A DNA stretch of 64,000 nt, taken from Distichodus sexfasciatus. Taxonomy: Eukaryota; Chordata; Actinopteri; Characiformes; Distichodontidae. The position numbers and the translations under genes were made by a program. The stretch spans positions 444,833-508,832 of the forward strand of contig JAVGVS010000162.1 in the NCBI GenBank assembly GCA_032718565.1, in the 5' to 3' direction. Below, in pieces: positions 1 through 11,843 of this stretch. Below the pieces are notes generated by a model that was given only the letters and a program-made list of their open reading frames with translations, ran no database searches and was not told the DNA's origin. Within the stretch, counting starts at the first letter, position 1, and each line of letters begins with the position of its first letter.

Positions 1-620
1 GGGGGATGATGGGGCTGCTTGACAGGGTCAGCTGAGGTGTTTGCCAACTACGCTGCCTCATTCAATTTGGCCACAGAGGATTCGCCTACTCTGCAACCAT
101 GCTACTAGCGCTGCCTGGCATACACCTAGTGCCCCAGTGAGGAGGGAGCTCTGCAGCTAGGAGGATGAAAAGATGGGGAAGGTCACAATGCCATAGCTCC
201 CGCCTCATGGCTTCTCTCACCATGAAATGTTGTCTTCTTCACAAGCCTTGTTAACCTCCATGGTTGATCTTGGCGCCCAGTTATCTATCGTGCAAGTTCC
301 CCCACCTGCTCCCCATGCCTGATCTGCTTTTATGTGTGACTTCCAAGCTCAGTCTGCCCCCGTGCCTGTTCCAGAACCATCTGCTCCAGAGGCAGCTGCT
401 CCTGCCCTTCTGTTCAAGTAGTAACTGCTCAAGCTTTACCTGGCCCTGTTGATTGCCAGGGACCACTGATTGCTGGGTGCCCTAGACCCCACTTTGTCTC
501 GGTGACTGGCATCCAGACACTTTGGGGAGCTGAGAGATCTGCCTAATGGGTGTGGGATCATCAAGGCTCACCCTGGACTTTCCCGATACTGGTCAAAGGA
601 GGTTGCCCATGTCTTGTCTT
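1..620. other. Unclassified, relatively GC-rich segment, possibly decayed retroelement
   Basis: This stretch is richer in G and C than the DNA that follows. Around 340-420 one forward frame reads a Pro/Ala-rich linker-like peptide (APVPVPEPSAPEAAAPA) before a stop at 419-421. Such linkers occur in retroelement Gag-like proteins, but no protease, reverse transcriptase, zinc knuckle or LTR is visible, and stops interrupt every frame. The segment is cut by the window edge, so a larger element could continue to the left. I do not assign a function. Confidence 0.2.
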
Positions 621-1139
621 TTGACTGTTTGTCAGTCATTCATTTTGTTCTGCCCCTGTTGTCCTCCTTCTCTGTTTTGTTTGATCTATTCATGTGTTAG
701 TCTAAGGATTTCGTTATGACAGAGAATGCAAAGTGTCTGACTGGCGCTGCCATTATTTTCATTGCCTCTGACACTTTACCTTCTGCTAACAAGCATCTCA
801 TATAGGACTAGTTTAAGGAAAGGATGCTAATTACGTGCTTATTTGAAATGTACTAATATATCAGCAAGGCCAATGTTTATGTTAGGTATTTTGTTTTACA
901 AAGTGCTACATGCATAAAAAAAGAAAGAAGTTGCTTTATTAAGAACACTTCTTGCACACTTTCTATTTTAATTAGCATGTTTTCAGCACCTGATTTCTTG
1001 TCCATATTAATCTTATAATTTTCTTTAATTAGCATTTTGACATTCAGTTGTGTATAGAATAGCGTTATTAACCAAAATGAACTCATTTGTCAAGTATTAC
1101 ACCTGACTAATGTAATGAGTTGATAAAAAATGATACAAC
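621..1139. other. AT-rich DNA, nothing recognised
   Basis: I see no repeat family, RNA gene or plausible exon here. Short open frames are those expected by chance in AT-rich DNA. Confidence 0.5.
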
Positions 1140-1945
1140 AGAAGAATAGAATAAAATTGAATATCCTTGTCATTGAAACATGTACAGTGAAATTTGAGTT
1201 CCCATCAATGCAAGGCCAATATAAAAATATATAGTCTATAAAAAGGATTTAAAGGCTAAGCTAAAACTAAACACAATGCACAGAATATATCAATAGAACA
1301 TACAAGACACAGAACTACTCACAAGAGCAACAACATTTGTCTGAGAGCAATACACAGATCCCTTATTGCACAATCCCTTATTGCACAGAGTATACAAAGA
1401 AAAACACAAGCACTAGACGCAGGTTAGTGAACACTGCACTAGTTAGTAATGTAACGCTGCTGTTCTGTTGCAGTGTACAGCTCTTACAGCAGTTGCATAG
1501 AAGCTATTCGTGAGTCTGTTTGTCTTAGTTTTAATGGCCCTATACCGTCTGCCTGACGGTAGCAGCTCAAAGAGAGAATGACCAGGGTGAGATGTGTCCT
1601 TAACCCTTCTGTTATGTTCATTTCTCAGGAACCACAATGATGTTCCAGGGTCAATTTGACCCAGGCATGTTAAATTATCCAAAAGTGTCAGAAATCAAAA
1701 AAATCCAATAAACATTGTTTATATATTGTTATCATGTATTCTCCGGAGGCAGCAAGAACTGTGGAGCTCCTCCAGAGTGGGTAGAGGGCATCCAATGATT
1801 CTCTCTGCCGTTTTGATGATATTCTGGAGCTCCCTGTTGTTTGCCACCATGCAGGTGGTATACCACACACAGACTCAGTAACTGAGGATGCTCTCTGTGG
1901 TGGAGTAGTAGAAGGACACCAGCAGTCTCTGGTTAATGTTGTCCG
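1140..1945 (-). mobile_element. 5'-truncated LINE (L2/CR1-like), 3' end of reverse transcriptase ORF and 3' UTR
   Basis: Read on the minus strand, 1945 to about 1730 encodes the C-terminal part of a fish non-LTR reverse transcriptase. Recognisable pieces are NQRLLVSFYYSTTESILSY, then after a stop KTAERIIGCPLPTLEEL. The ORF resumes after an insertion with TSHPGHSLFELLPSGRRYR and ends near 1443. The order and wording match the C-terminus of L2/CR1-type fish LINEs from memory. The tail around 1140-1200 (CAATGACAAGGATATTCAA on the minus strand) resembles the usual LINE 3' end. The copy is dead: an in-frame TGA lies at 1875-1877, the 5' part is missing, and about 130 bp of foreign DNA is inserted. 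Confidence 0.8.
1600..1730. repeat. Foreign insert inside the LINE, beginning at TTAA
   Basis: Between the RRIH and KDTSHPGH codon blocks of the LINE, roughly 130 bp has no counterpart in the reverse transcriptase. One edge is TTAACCCTTCTGTTATGTTC (1600-1619), and a near-palindrome GGGTCAATTTGACCC lies at 1648-1662. A TTAA edge followed by CCC is typical of piggyBac-type termini. The other edge is not clear, so the class is tentative. Confidence 0.45.
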
Positions 1946-2437
1946 GTTGATAATAATAAAACACAAATAATCACACTGACGCGTGTTCAGTCAAAATCAG
2001 AAACCTTAGGCAATAACAAATAGCACAAGTCACTGCCTTTTTCCTACAGCCTCATTTACCTTATTTCCTGCTAACATCCCCAAAACTCATGCCATCAGTA
2101 GCAACTAATCAGTTTTTACCATACATCAAAGCCAGTGAACTTTTGCAATGGTGTGCTATTTATGCACTAAATACATGGGTTAATGCTAATGAGGTCACCA
2201 TATTCCTTATTAGTGTTAGCACATGCTTCATTAGCTGTGGTTAATAAGGTGTAAAATGTTTTCATTACTGGGCCAAAGCCAGCTGTTGTGTGAGAAGGAG
2301 AGTGACAAAAGATTGGCATCATGATGGGCTCTGGTGTGAACATGGTGGGCATGATTGAGGGGGTGCTAATAGCACAATGTCCTTGATAAACACACAAATA
2401 TGCACACTGTATTAATTTCTTTGTTGGACATTTTATT
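1946..2437. other. AT-rich DNA, nothing recognised
   Basis: No repeat family or exon-like structure was seen. A 76-codon minus-strand frame here has no recognisable motif. Confidence 0.4.
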
Positions 2438-2723
2438 CAGTCATCAGTCAGTCACTATCTGAACCGCTGAATGCCAACTTGGGTCATGGGGGTACCGGAG
2501 CATATCCCTGGAACTACAGGCACAAGGCGGGGACCAACCCTGGGCAGGTGCAAACACACTGCAGGGCACACACAATCACACTCCCATTCACACCTTATGG
2601 GGCCAATTTAGATTTGCCAATTAACCTATAGTGGATGCTTTTGGTCTGTGGGAGGACACAATCGAACCCAGGACCTTCTCCCTGTGAGGTGGCAGCGCTA
2701 ACCACTACATGACCATGCCGCCC
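2438..2723 (-). mobile_element. SINE-A copy (tRNA-headed fish SINE), near full length
   Basis: In minus orientation the copy starts with a GGCGGCATGGTCATG-type head, followed by a region with the B-box-like order 'CCTGGGTTCGAT'. It continues through the conserved body ('CACAGACCAAAAGCATC', 'GGCCCCATAAGGTGTGAATG') to a tail ending in GATAGTGACTG. The same body recurs about ten times in the window, and three copies carry perfect or near-perfect target-site duplications, which supports retroposition. The flanks here share only a CATTTT core. Confidence 0.8.
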
Positions 2724-3044
2724 CATTTTCCTTTTAAGACATCCCTGAAATGAGTTTTTGCAGGTTGGGGTGTCTGAAATACTATCAATTCGTCACTTAA
2801 CCCTAACTCTAATCCTATTCAGTTCCTGGGATTTTCTCCTGGCATCAGAGTTGATGCTTACAAAGAGGTATGTACATCTTGTCAGAAACACAGAGAGAGA
2901 GAGAGAAAGTAACATCTACTGAATCTCATTCCAACAGTGTTCATAAAAGCCAAGTAAAAAGTACAGTTTATCTTGAATATTTAAGTCTGCTCTTACGTGC
3001 AGATGGCATAGAGAAAAGTTTAGATATACAAAATCTCTTGTTTA

Positions 3045-3063
3045 ACACACACACACACACACA
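3045..3063. repeat. (AC)n microsatellite
   Basis: About nine uninterrupted AC units. Confidence 0.95.
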
Positions 3064-3532
3064 AATAGGACTTTCCCCTCATTGATGTAACATTGAGGAC
3101 CACACTTTATGTAGGTAAATCTCTTATTTCAGAGTTTTGTAAAAAAAAAAGTGCTTTAATGTCACAAAAAAGCGTTTTTCACGTCTGTTGGCCGCATAAT
3201 ATGACATAATATAGCTATGTCAATTACAAATAGAACAGGGAACAAGGGAACTATAATAAGGTCTAATTAAAATTAATTTGGACTGAATAATAATTTTAAG
3301 CAGTTGAAATATCAGCAAAAGTTTCTTTGAGGGTCATTTTCAGACCATAAAGGCAACAAACATTTTTATGATAATAGGATAATGGATAACTACCAACCAA
3401 AAACACAAGCCCTTCCTCACCCTTAATTATTAACTTTGAATTTTTTTTAAAAATCAGACTGGTCCATATATACAAATATTTACAATGTCATTGAAGACTG
3501 AATTGAATTGAAGCCTCTAAGCCTAGCCTCTG

Positions 3533-3533
<1 letters not shown>

Positions 3534-3563
<30 letters not shown>
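3534..3563. repeat. (AC)n microsatellite
   Basis: About fifteen uninterrupted AC units. Confidence 0.95.
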
Positions 3564-3565
<2 letters not shown>

Positions 3566-4585
3566 TCATGCAACCTTGGTGCAACATCTAAATGTAATCT
3601 GCCTAATGAGGGTCACTTTCAGAAACAGGAGCGAGGGCTAATGGGCCATTTACATTTGCACGTCCACAAAAAACTATAATGACTTTATCGGTTATTTACA
3701 GATTTCAGTTATTTATGGGTTTCTCATAATAAAAACATTGATTTGTTGGAAGTTGGTGGGACAGTACATGTCATTTCACCTTATACTAGTAAGAGTTATA
3801 TTACATTTCTGGATGACGCTCTCATCTAGAGTTATGCATGTTCAGTGCTTTGCAGATAAAAAATCTGTTCTTCATACCTTTAAACCTACTTTTTGAAATT
3901 TCATTTACAGCACGCAAATCATGTTTATATTTTGCTTCTGGGTTTTGGCCACCCACCGCTATTGGCCAATCACGAAGTCAGTGGCATTTTGGCATCCAGG
4001 TTTCCAGTTACCACTGAGCTGCAGCTACAAGCATTCTGGATTGCAAATATCTGACGTTACTAAAACTAAAAGGCCTCACTATGACTCTCAAAAACATCTT
4101 AACAAAAGCAGAAACAAAACAAGGATGAGCACAGGAGCTGCATTTGGCGGAGACGGCTGAAAGCGGAGAAGAAATTGAAGACTGGACAGGTACGATTTAG
4201 CCAAGGTTGGCTAACTTGTATCACCACTAGATATAGGGATAAATATTTCAAATATTAGTTGAATAACTGTGTTCATGTTCGATCATAGATTGTAGCCCAT
4301 GTGCAGGTGGGTCATCGATGACTTGTGATGGCTAATGTCAGCATTGTGTTACGCTACAGTTTTTGAATTCCGTTGCAGTACCAGTTTTGGCCACCATCTT
4401 ACATATAGCTCCTTTACATATAGCTCTTACATGTAGATCCATTTCTGGACCTGAAGGAAAGTTTTAATATATTTAGCCTAATGTGTGACACCAGAGGGAG
4501 CTACTGCAGATTTTGTAGTCTTGGTGAGATGGGTGAAAAGTTATTCATGTGTTCAATACAATAAATATATTCTCTGTTGAAAAAA

Positions 4586-4762
4586 GTGAAAGTGAGTAAT
4601 TCTTTGTCATTGTGAACATATGAGTCAAACATGTGGTGCACAGCACACAGTGCACCACAACGAATTGTGACCTCTGCATTTGACCCATCCATGAAGGAGC
4701 TGTGGGCAGAACCTGGAGAGCAGTGCTTGAGGACAGTACCTTGCTCATGAGTACATCAGTGG
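4586..4762 (-). mobile_element. SINE-B copy (tRNA-derived), 5'-truncated
   Basis: The minus strand reads 'GTACTCATGAGCAAGGTACTG', 'ATGGATGGGTCAAATGCAG' and 'TTCACAATGACAAAGAATTA', then ACTCACTTTCAC. The same order occurs on the plus strand at 38705-38938 and 55284-55412. The body matches the widespread fish SINE that describes a 'GTCAAATGCAGAGG...CACAATGACAA' tail. The tRNA-like head is missing in this copy. Confidence 0.75.
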
Positions 4763-7700
4763 TTCTTTATCAGTTCAGATTCAAACACAACTGCCCAAGG
4801 AAAACAACTGACTTTTTAAAACTTTTTTGTTGACTTTTCAACAACCTTCTGTTAATTATCATTGCAATGTAAACACATCTTTATTTATTTATTTTTTTTA
4901 CCACACAATATTATAGATATATTCAACTTCAATATAGTCTTTTTATTTTTATTTCAATTTCTTTATGCATCAGAGTCATGCTACATAACTTTTCATAAGC
5001 ATTAACCGCAGCGTTTACACTTCTGCCATGTGAGAAAAAAACAACCAATTTTAAGTTCTCTAATTTTTGTTCTTTCTAAGTCAATGTATGTCTTCAAAAT
5101 CTAAGTATTCAGCTATTATCTCCATTCTACTCTTTCTCTCTCAGCTCAGGTCTTATTTTAATGAGCTCCTGGGGAGCTCACACTGTGTGTGATCCACAAT
5201 GTCAGAATTCTAAGCTGAGGCCATAAGGTCACACACTCCTGCCCAGTACACTCACCCAGGAGCTTTGAGAGGAATGCACCTGAAATCTCAACTGTGGCCA
5301 TGAAATTCAAATCATGTGTGTTTGAAGGTGAAAGCTTTAGCCTTTTGCCTCCTTTAGTCTTTTGTTTCCCTCCAAAGCTTGACTGAATCACCTACGTAAT
5401 TATACAAAACCTTGTCAATCAGAAATAAAAAGCTATGAATATGTATAATATTTGAATGATATTAAGGTTTTAAAATGTTTTTTTGCAGTTCAAATAAGCA
5501 GTGATGATGATAATTTATGCCCATATTATATTTTGTGGTACTGTACACTGTTGTGGCTGATTAATGCATTTAGTGTTTGTTCTTTTTCAAATTTTCTACA
5601 AGCAAAGAGATCCACATAAATTCATATCTCTGAGAAATTGATGGTGTTAATGTGTAAATATAGTTATCTGCTTTTTAAATGAGTTGTAACATTAGTTGGC
5701 TGAGCCTCTACTTCTTTAATAAGAACTCTATCATTGTACTGAGGCCTTTAATACAGAGCAGAAATTACGCAAAGCGTATCGCTCGAGTGCTTTAATCTTT
5801 ATAGAAATAACAGACTGTCGTCCACATGGTGCGACAAACATCTTCATTACAAAATCTTTTACTGTAACAGCGGCAATTATAGGATAAACCGTTATTACCC
5901 TGCTTTGTCTTCAAGCCAGTAAATGGTTTAATAATTAATATCGCTGCAGGTCCCTGTGGGATAGAAGTGCTGCATCCTTTTCATTGATTTCACAACATTT
6001 GCAACCATGAAATAAAGGAGTATGGAAAGTTAAACAAATGAAGGCAATGTTCTCTCTCATTCTTTCACTTCTTCATTTTCGTTTTTCTTCCAAATGCAAT
6101 CACTAGAGCCTATCTGATGTAGGCTTTTAAGACTGAGACGAATTCTGAGACTTGAACAAAGCAAAGATACCATGACATAATGCATATGACTCTAACTTGT
6201 TTATTTTAAAAAGTCAAAAACAAATCACCAGGCACAGTCCTGAAACAAACACCAAGCAAAACCAGAATCAGAAAACAGAAACTAAAAAGTCTGGACCACA
6301 GGTAGCACACAGACCAAGTTAAACAAATTCCAGCTCTGAGACAAAAAAAGGACAAGGTAACTAAACTAGAGAGACACACAAGTGACATACATTTAACGCA
6401 AACAAGGCAAAGCCACAGAGGGAGGAGCACAGATGCGAGATTTAATCTTGTTGGGTATGTTGTGAGTTTGGTATTGGTCTTGTTTTCATAGTAAGTAAAA
6501 CTACACTTAGCCATATACTGAGACTTCGTCAGTTTGCGTCCATGTACAGAGGCATATTCAAATGAAGTTAAATGATGCCGATGTAAGTTTGTGTCTTTTG
6601 CACTCCTAGGATTAGCAGTAAGCTCTGTGATGCCTGGGAGTCTCTTGGCAGCATTGTGAATCCTGGAGCGCACAATGACTGAAAGCTTACCCAGCTAGTC
6701 CGAAGGCACCACATGTGCTGTTGTGTGTTTTACTAAACATGCAAATGCACATTCATTCATTCATTCGTTCATTCATTTTTCTCTCACTTACTGGTATTTC
6801 TGCTTAATTGGTTTTGCTCTGTAATTTCCTTGACAAATAGAAGGTGGCAGTATGAATGTGTCTAGTTGTGTAAATAACAATAAATCAGATCATGCAGGGT
6901 CAGTGCCCAACTTAGCATGATCATGACAAATGAATTTAAGCTAACTATTTTCCTCATCAAACATATTTAATGCTGGATTATTTACGCAATTTTAAACTAA
7001 GCAGCAACATGTCCCTGCAGGGCCCCATCAATTATCTTGTTAAGTAATTAAATTGAACCTTGTGCTTTAGGGTGCTGTTGCTCTTCAGGGTGGATTTTAA
7101 ATTAAAATGTGCATGTTTTTCTAATTCTGTAGTATTTTAAAGAACTGATTTGCTGGATGATATGAGGATGACTGGTCTTAAAGTATGTGTGTGTGTGTGC
7201 ATGAGTGATTGAAATAAATTATTTCCATTCATTAAAGAAGAAGAAATAGACATGGAGCCATTATAGATAAATGATCCCATGATGAAAAATAAATCCCACC
7301 CCTATTGCAACCTTAATAAAGCAATGACTACTAATGAAAGGGTAAGTTCTTTTTATATAAAATGCAACTGCCACAAATTTCCCTTTTCTGCAGTTTATTG
7401 AGAAGAAAACAATTTCAGTAATCGGCTGTGGTAAGACATAGCTCAGAGTGTGTATGTTTTGGAATAAAAAGCCTATTTTCAAGTAATTATATTACCCTAA
7501 CAAAATATGCAGTAAGTTCATTTGAGAGCACTGGGGCATTCTTGCATATGTGTGTGTTTGTGTATTTCATCTGTGCACTATCGTCTTTGCGTTTCACAGA
7601 GGGACAAGAGAGCATGCTCATTTTCCATAAGAGAACACACTCATTTATCAGTATAATACAGCATGTTTTTCCAAGCAGAGGCAACACTCCTGTAGCCAAA

Positions 7701-8539
7701 GCAGGACAATAAAAGAGTTTTTCCCCCCGGAGTGACAGTGGAAGGCTGCGCGGTGTTTGGCATTATCTGCTATCACAATACCACATTAAAACTGCAAAGC
7801 ACTTTCTCTGCCTCATTTCTCATGTTTATGCTCCTGGAAGTGCTGGCTTAGGGTTTTTCCAGATGCTTCTTTTTAAGCACAATGCTCACACCCAAACAGA
7901 CTCCAAAGGGACTCTATCAGAGCCTTCAAGGGAGAGGGTTCAGACATGGGAAGAGGGGTCGCAGTGGTTCAGGAAGTAGCTTTGCGAGATTATCATGCAC
8001 ATGTTCAAAGAGTAAAGCTCCACCATGGAGGTGCCTGCTAAGCTGTGACTTATTTTTCCACTGTGCTTTGAGGCCGTTCATAACTCAATGAATACTGCAC
8101 TGGGCATTTGACTGGTTCTTAGTTTGATTTGACAACTTGGTTTGACAACTGTTGGACTCCTGTTAGACAAGTGTTTAACTTTGTTAAAAAAAAAAGTTTA
8201 ACCAGAGTTTAAAAAAAATATTACAAAAACTTAAAAAATGTTAAATGTTCCAATTAGTGATGAACTGATTTTCAGTAACGGTCATAATTTACACAAGAAT
8301 AAAAAAAAGTCAGGGAAAAAGTAGCAAAAGAAATTAATAAAGAAAATAAAACACACTTGCACACCACACAACCTCATCAGAGAGTACATTGTAAAATGTG
8401 TTTTAATAACCTGTCATCTGGTTATTTTTAAAGTAGGACTTGATTAAAGACTAAACTAAGTATAACATATAAAGCAGCATTTGTAATTTACAGTGTTTTG
8501 ACACCTGCCAGGTTTAGCGGGCATCACCAGATCTGCTCT
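4763..8539. other. Gene-free stretch, mostly single-copy
   Basis: No recognised gene. 5740-6010 is repeat-free, of mixed composition, with several CpG dinucleotides (ACGCAAAGCGTATCGCTCGA), and is a weak candidate for conserved non-coding DNA. 7720-7870 is similar. An (ATTC)n run at 6751-6777 may be the remnant of a SINE tail. Confidence 0.35.
6206..6673 (-). other. 155-codon open frame, unrecognised, probably not a gene
   Basis: This is the longest open frame in the window apart from the transposase and minisatellite frames. Its N-terminal half is basic and without a recognisable domain. The C-terminal 60 residues are a low-complexity Leu/Cys/Phe/Val run, as expected from translating a CT/TTTG-rich strand. 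The last codons run straight into a minus-strand AATAAA about 10 bp past the frame. That arrangement is reminiscent of an LTR or other retroelement 3' end, but no second LTR feature is visible. I would not call it a protein. Confidence 0.2.
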
Positions 8540-8940
8540 ACTGTGTGTGCAGGGCAGTTACACCAGCAAATGCAAGAGCAGAGCAATCAGGATAATCAGA
8601 GACTTGTCTCACCCCAGTAATTGTCTGTTTAAGCTGTTGAAATCAGGCAAATCATATAGGAGTATTATAGTAAAAAAGGAGAGATTCAGGAGGAGTGCCT
8701 GTCCTCATGCCATAAGAATTCTTAACAAGGACATGACACCTTAATAACAAAAATAACAAAAACCCATGCCATTTTTAGTTTTTTTTTTTGTTTGTTTTTT
8801 TTTTTTAGATTTCTTTAACTTGACCTGTTGTTAACTTCTAATTTCTCTTTTTCATTTGATCTTTTTGTCTTAGGATTGTTATGGGGTATATTGCACTACA
8901 TGTTGTACTTGTATGTGACAAATAAACAATATTAAAATGA
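8540..8940 (+). mobile_element. LINE 3' fragment (L2/CR1-like), plus strand
   Basis: From about 8570 the forward frame reads IIRDLSHPSNCLFKLL, then SGKSYRSI, and SACPHAIRILN before a stop near 8742. This is the C-terminus of an L2/CR1-type reverse transcriptase protein, corresponding to the SHPGHSLFELLPSGRRYR block of the LINE at 1140-1945 but clearly a different subfamily. A 3' UTR follows, ending with TTGCACTACATGTTGTACTT and CTTGTATGTGACAAATAAAC. The 5' part is missing, so the copy is dead on arrival. Confidence 0.75.
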
Positions 8941-9091
8941 TGAAATCTTGAAGTCACTCTTAAAATCTGTGTTACTGAAAAATGAATAGTTAGTTGAGTT
9001 TCTAGTGTGACAAATGCACTGAGACCTGGTGATGTGCACCAACAATGTAGTCATTGGAGAGAGGGGGTCTTAGACTGGAAATGCATCACGC

Positions 9092-9435
9092 AGGGCAAAA
9101 CTATTCCTTCATTCATTATCCAAATTGCTTAATCCCAACCGGGGTCACGGGGGGACCAGGAACTACAGGTGGAAGGCAGTGATCAACTCTGGGTAGGCGC
9201 CAACACACCGCAGGGCACACTCACACAATCACACTCTCACTCACCAATTTAGAGTTGCCACTCAACCTACCTTGTATGCTTTTGGACTGTGGGAGGAAAC
9301 TGGAGCACCCGGAGAAAACTCAGAGCATGCAAACTACACATAATAGGACCCTACGGCTGACCCGGGGATCGAGTCCATGATCTTCTCACTGTTGGGTGGC
9401 AGCTCTAACCACTGCGCCACCATAGGGAAAAACTA
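9092..9435 (-). mobile_element. SINE-A, full-length copy with target-site duplication
   Basis: The SINE body occupies 9104-9423 in minus orientation. It starts with the head ATGGTGGCGCAGTGGTTAGA and ends in a (GAAT)n-like tail. It is flanked by AGGGCAAAACTA (9092-9103) and AGGGAAAAACTA (9424-9435), a 12-bp duplication with one mismatch. Head plus duplication show that this is close to the full-length source structure, about 320 bp. The B-box-like block (GATCCCCGGGTC on the minus strand) supports a tRNA origin. Confidence 0.88.
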
Positions 9436-9836
9436 ACTTACTTAAATGTTTAGGAAAGTTAAATAAGCTAAAATAAACAAATACATGCCATCATTAATAC
9501 AATAATTAATGCAATAATACATACATTGTATTGTACAATTGTAATATATCTTTTTTCAGTCTAGAACATGGACTAGTCAGCAACTAAAAACTAATTTGCT
9601 GGATAAACTTAAATTTCAACTCAATGCTTCTTTTGAACAACACCGCTTCTTTATTCTTTTGATGCAGCACAAAGTAATGAATTCAGATGTTCCATTTGTA
9701 AAGGTAAGTAATACACATAATACCTCTAGGTGGTGGGTGGCACATTGTGAGAAGCTGAGACTGCTTTGTTGAAACTTCCAAGTGAGTCAAAGAAAGAAAT
9801 AAAAAGGAAAAGTATCACTGCTGCCATATTTTGGTC

Positions 9837-9943
9837 TCTGAACAAGGCTCTTAACCTCAAGTTACTCCAAGGAGTTTGCTCCTGTTATTAGGAAATGTAA
9901 CTGACTTGGGATAAGAATGTTCGATAAATACTGTTAAAAAATT
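9837..9943 (+). mobile_element. SINE tail fragment
   Basis: The order 'GAACAAGGCTCTTAACCTCA' ... 'GTAACTGACTTGGGATAAGA' ... 'CGATAAATACTG' matches the common fish SINE tail phrase (aaggcccttaaccc ... ggataaaagcgtctgctaaat). The head is absent. It may belong to the same group as the SINE-C heads at 19253 and 42508. Confidence 0.5.
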
Positions 9944-10488
9944 TCATCAAGAACAAAACTGCAAATTTTTCCTTCATACAATAGCCATGCAGCAATGGTA
10001 GCAAATTCAAAGGGATTGACTGTTGCTGTGATACAACACAATATTTTTCAGTGATAAACTGCCTTCAGGGGTCCTATATAATGATGCCACTGTCTGCTGG
10101 CAGGGTCAAAGTGCAAAATCTACCATGTGGTCTCACTGTGAAAGAAAAAAAGTTTTTGCAGCGCCAGCATGTCGAAATAAGGGGCAAGACCTAGACCCAG
10201 ACAGAACTGAGATAAGCATATTTGGATTAAAGCAACACTATGTAGGTTTTCAGAATTCAAACTATATTTTTAAGATTATTCTGATGGTACAGCAGCTCAC
10301 AATAGGTTCAGTTACACCTTGATCATCGCTTAAAAGCGTCTGCATGGCCTGCACTGGTACTATGCAACTTCGGGGTTCAGGCAGGAACCCAGACACAAAA
10401 AGACTACAAAATTTGACTGCTTTATTGCATACGTCACTTCCCCACTCTCCCTTGAAAAGACGAGTCAGGTAAACAAAGTTACGAACTA

Positions 10489-10719
10489 ATGAAAGCTAGC
10501 CTAGCTGTCATGGCTGAAACAGTAAGGAAAACAAAGGTGGAAAGGGTGCTGTCAGAGGAGACAAAGAAAAGAAAGCAGGAGGGTGATAAAGTAAGAGCCA
10601 GGACTAGGGTGAATATTGGCCTGGCTTGCACTCGCTGGCGTGAAAGCGGAGGACGGGTGGTGACCTGGCACTGTTACTGCCGGACTAGTAAATATAAATT
10701 TGTTACCATCTATATCTAG
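10489..10719 (+). pseudogene. Short basic open frame shared by both TTAA elements
   Basis: The 76-codon frame begins MKASLAVMAETVRKTK and contains RVLSEETKKRK and ARTRVNIGLACTRWRE. The inverted element at 51684-51881 encodes a clearly related peptide (MAEMVRKTKMVRVLSEETKK, then VWTRVNWAFTRWW). Basic peptides with an 'RTRVNIGLAF.RWR' core recur in fish genomes in my memory, so this is probably a captured or ancestral coding fragment carried by the element, not a host gene. Both copies are short and end without a recognisable domain. Function unknown. Confidence 0.4.
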
Positions 10720-11827
10720 TGTGTTTGAGCTTGCTGTGTGTCAGGTCATGTTATTGAAGTCATAGCCCTCCGTTTATGTCCATAAATCAAGTTAATTAAG
10801 TAGTAGCCTACAGCAATTTATCAAGCTGGTAGCTAACATGCTAGCTAGTTGTCAATAGTTATAGCTAGCATAGCTATTTTGACTTGCGAGCACTGAATAA
10901 TACAAATATGAACAAAAGCATCTCTTATGCAACTAGATAACTGCTGACAGTAGACCAAGGGTTTTATGTCTGTCGTCCACGGTACCTCTCCAAGTGACAA
11001 ACTGCTCAGACGCATCTCTGGCTAATGCAAACTGATTTCTCAACCTTACCGACTGATCTACGATGTTTTGTATTATAATATGGATGATAACATTACAATC
11101 ATCACGCAAACAGCATTGCATTACAGTAGGATTATAGCCTGTTTCCACAATGGGCAATCAGTTATAGTCCATCAGTATATATGATAGTCAGTCCGAGATG
11201 AAAACGAAAACACTATCTTTTCATTTGTCATTTTTTCATTTGTCGTTATCTTTTGCATCTGATATTTCAAAAAATAAAACAAAATATTAATGTTTGAGTA
11301 AAATGCTGTAAGGCTACTTTACCTGGCCTGAGGACATTTGATCGCACATTAGTTGTCCTTTCTTCAGGAAGTTTGTCGGTCTCGTTGGCTTTTCAACAAA
11401 TGCACGTGTATTACTGTGACACAGATTTTACGACAGTTGCTACAGGCAATACTATTTTTCATCTGTAGGGGGAGCCTGCGAACAAATCCTACATACACTG
11501 CGTTTCAAATTATTATGCAAAACATATTTTTCTTAGATTTTCCAAATTACCTATATGAATTGCAGTCATTGTAATTTTCCAGTCATCAACTATTAGAGTA
11601 CAATTGAAAGGTTTTTGAACAAACTGCCCAATGATAACAGTATATTTTTAAAAAATAAAACACTCAAAATGCACTCAAATGCATGTTCCAAATTATTATG
11701 CACAACAGAGTTTCCAAACTTTTCATTTTTATAAAGAACAAAAAATGGTCATTTGTGAAATTATAAGCATTAGCAGGTTATTACAAACTGAAAGGTAACT
11801 GAAATCAAACAGCATTCAAGTCAAAAC

Positions 11828-11833
11828 TTTATT
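11828..11833 (-). terminator. Poly(A) signal of the transposase gene
   Basis: A minus-strand AATAAA lies about 10 bp past the transposase stop, inside the element, which is the usual compact arrangement in Tc1 elements. Confidence 0.5.
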
Positions 11834-11843
11834 ATAGGTGATG

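Larger units (their letters stand above)
2724..4585. other. AT-rich intergenic DNA with microsatellites
   Basis: Apart from the two (AC)n tracts listed separately I see no gene. Around 3802-3842 a short stretch (TTCTGGATGACGCTCTCATC) resembles a common fish repeat phrase about 'gacgctcttatcc', but it is too short to classify. A 79-codon forward frame at 3921-4160 has no recognised domain. Confidence 0.4.

Noticed and set aside
6206..6673. 155-codon minus-strand frame as a protein gene
   Set aside because: No domain is recognisable, the C-terminus is low-complexity hydrophobic, and nothing suggests a promoter or splice structure.
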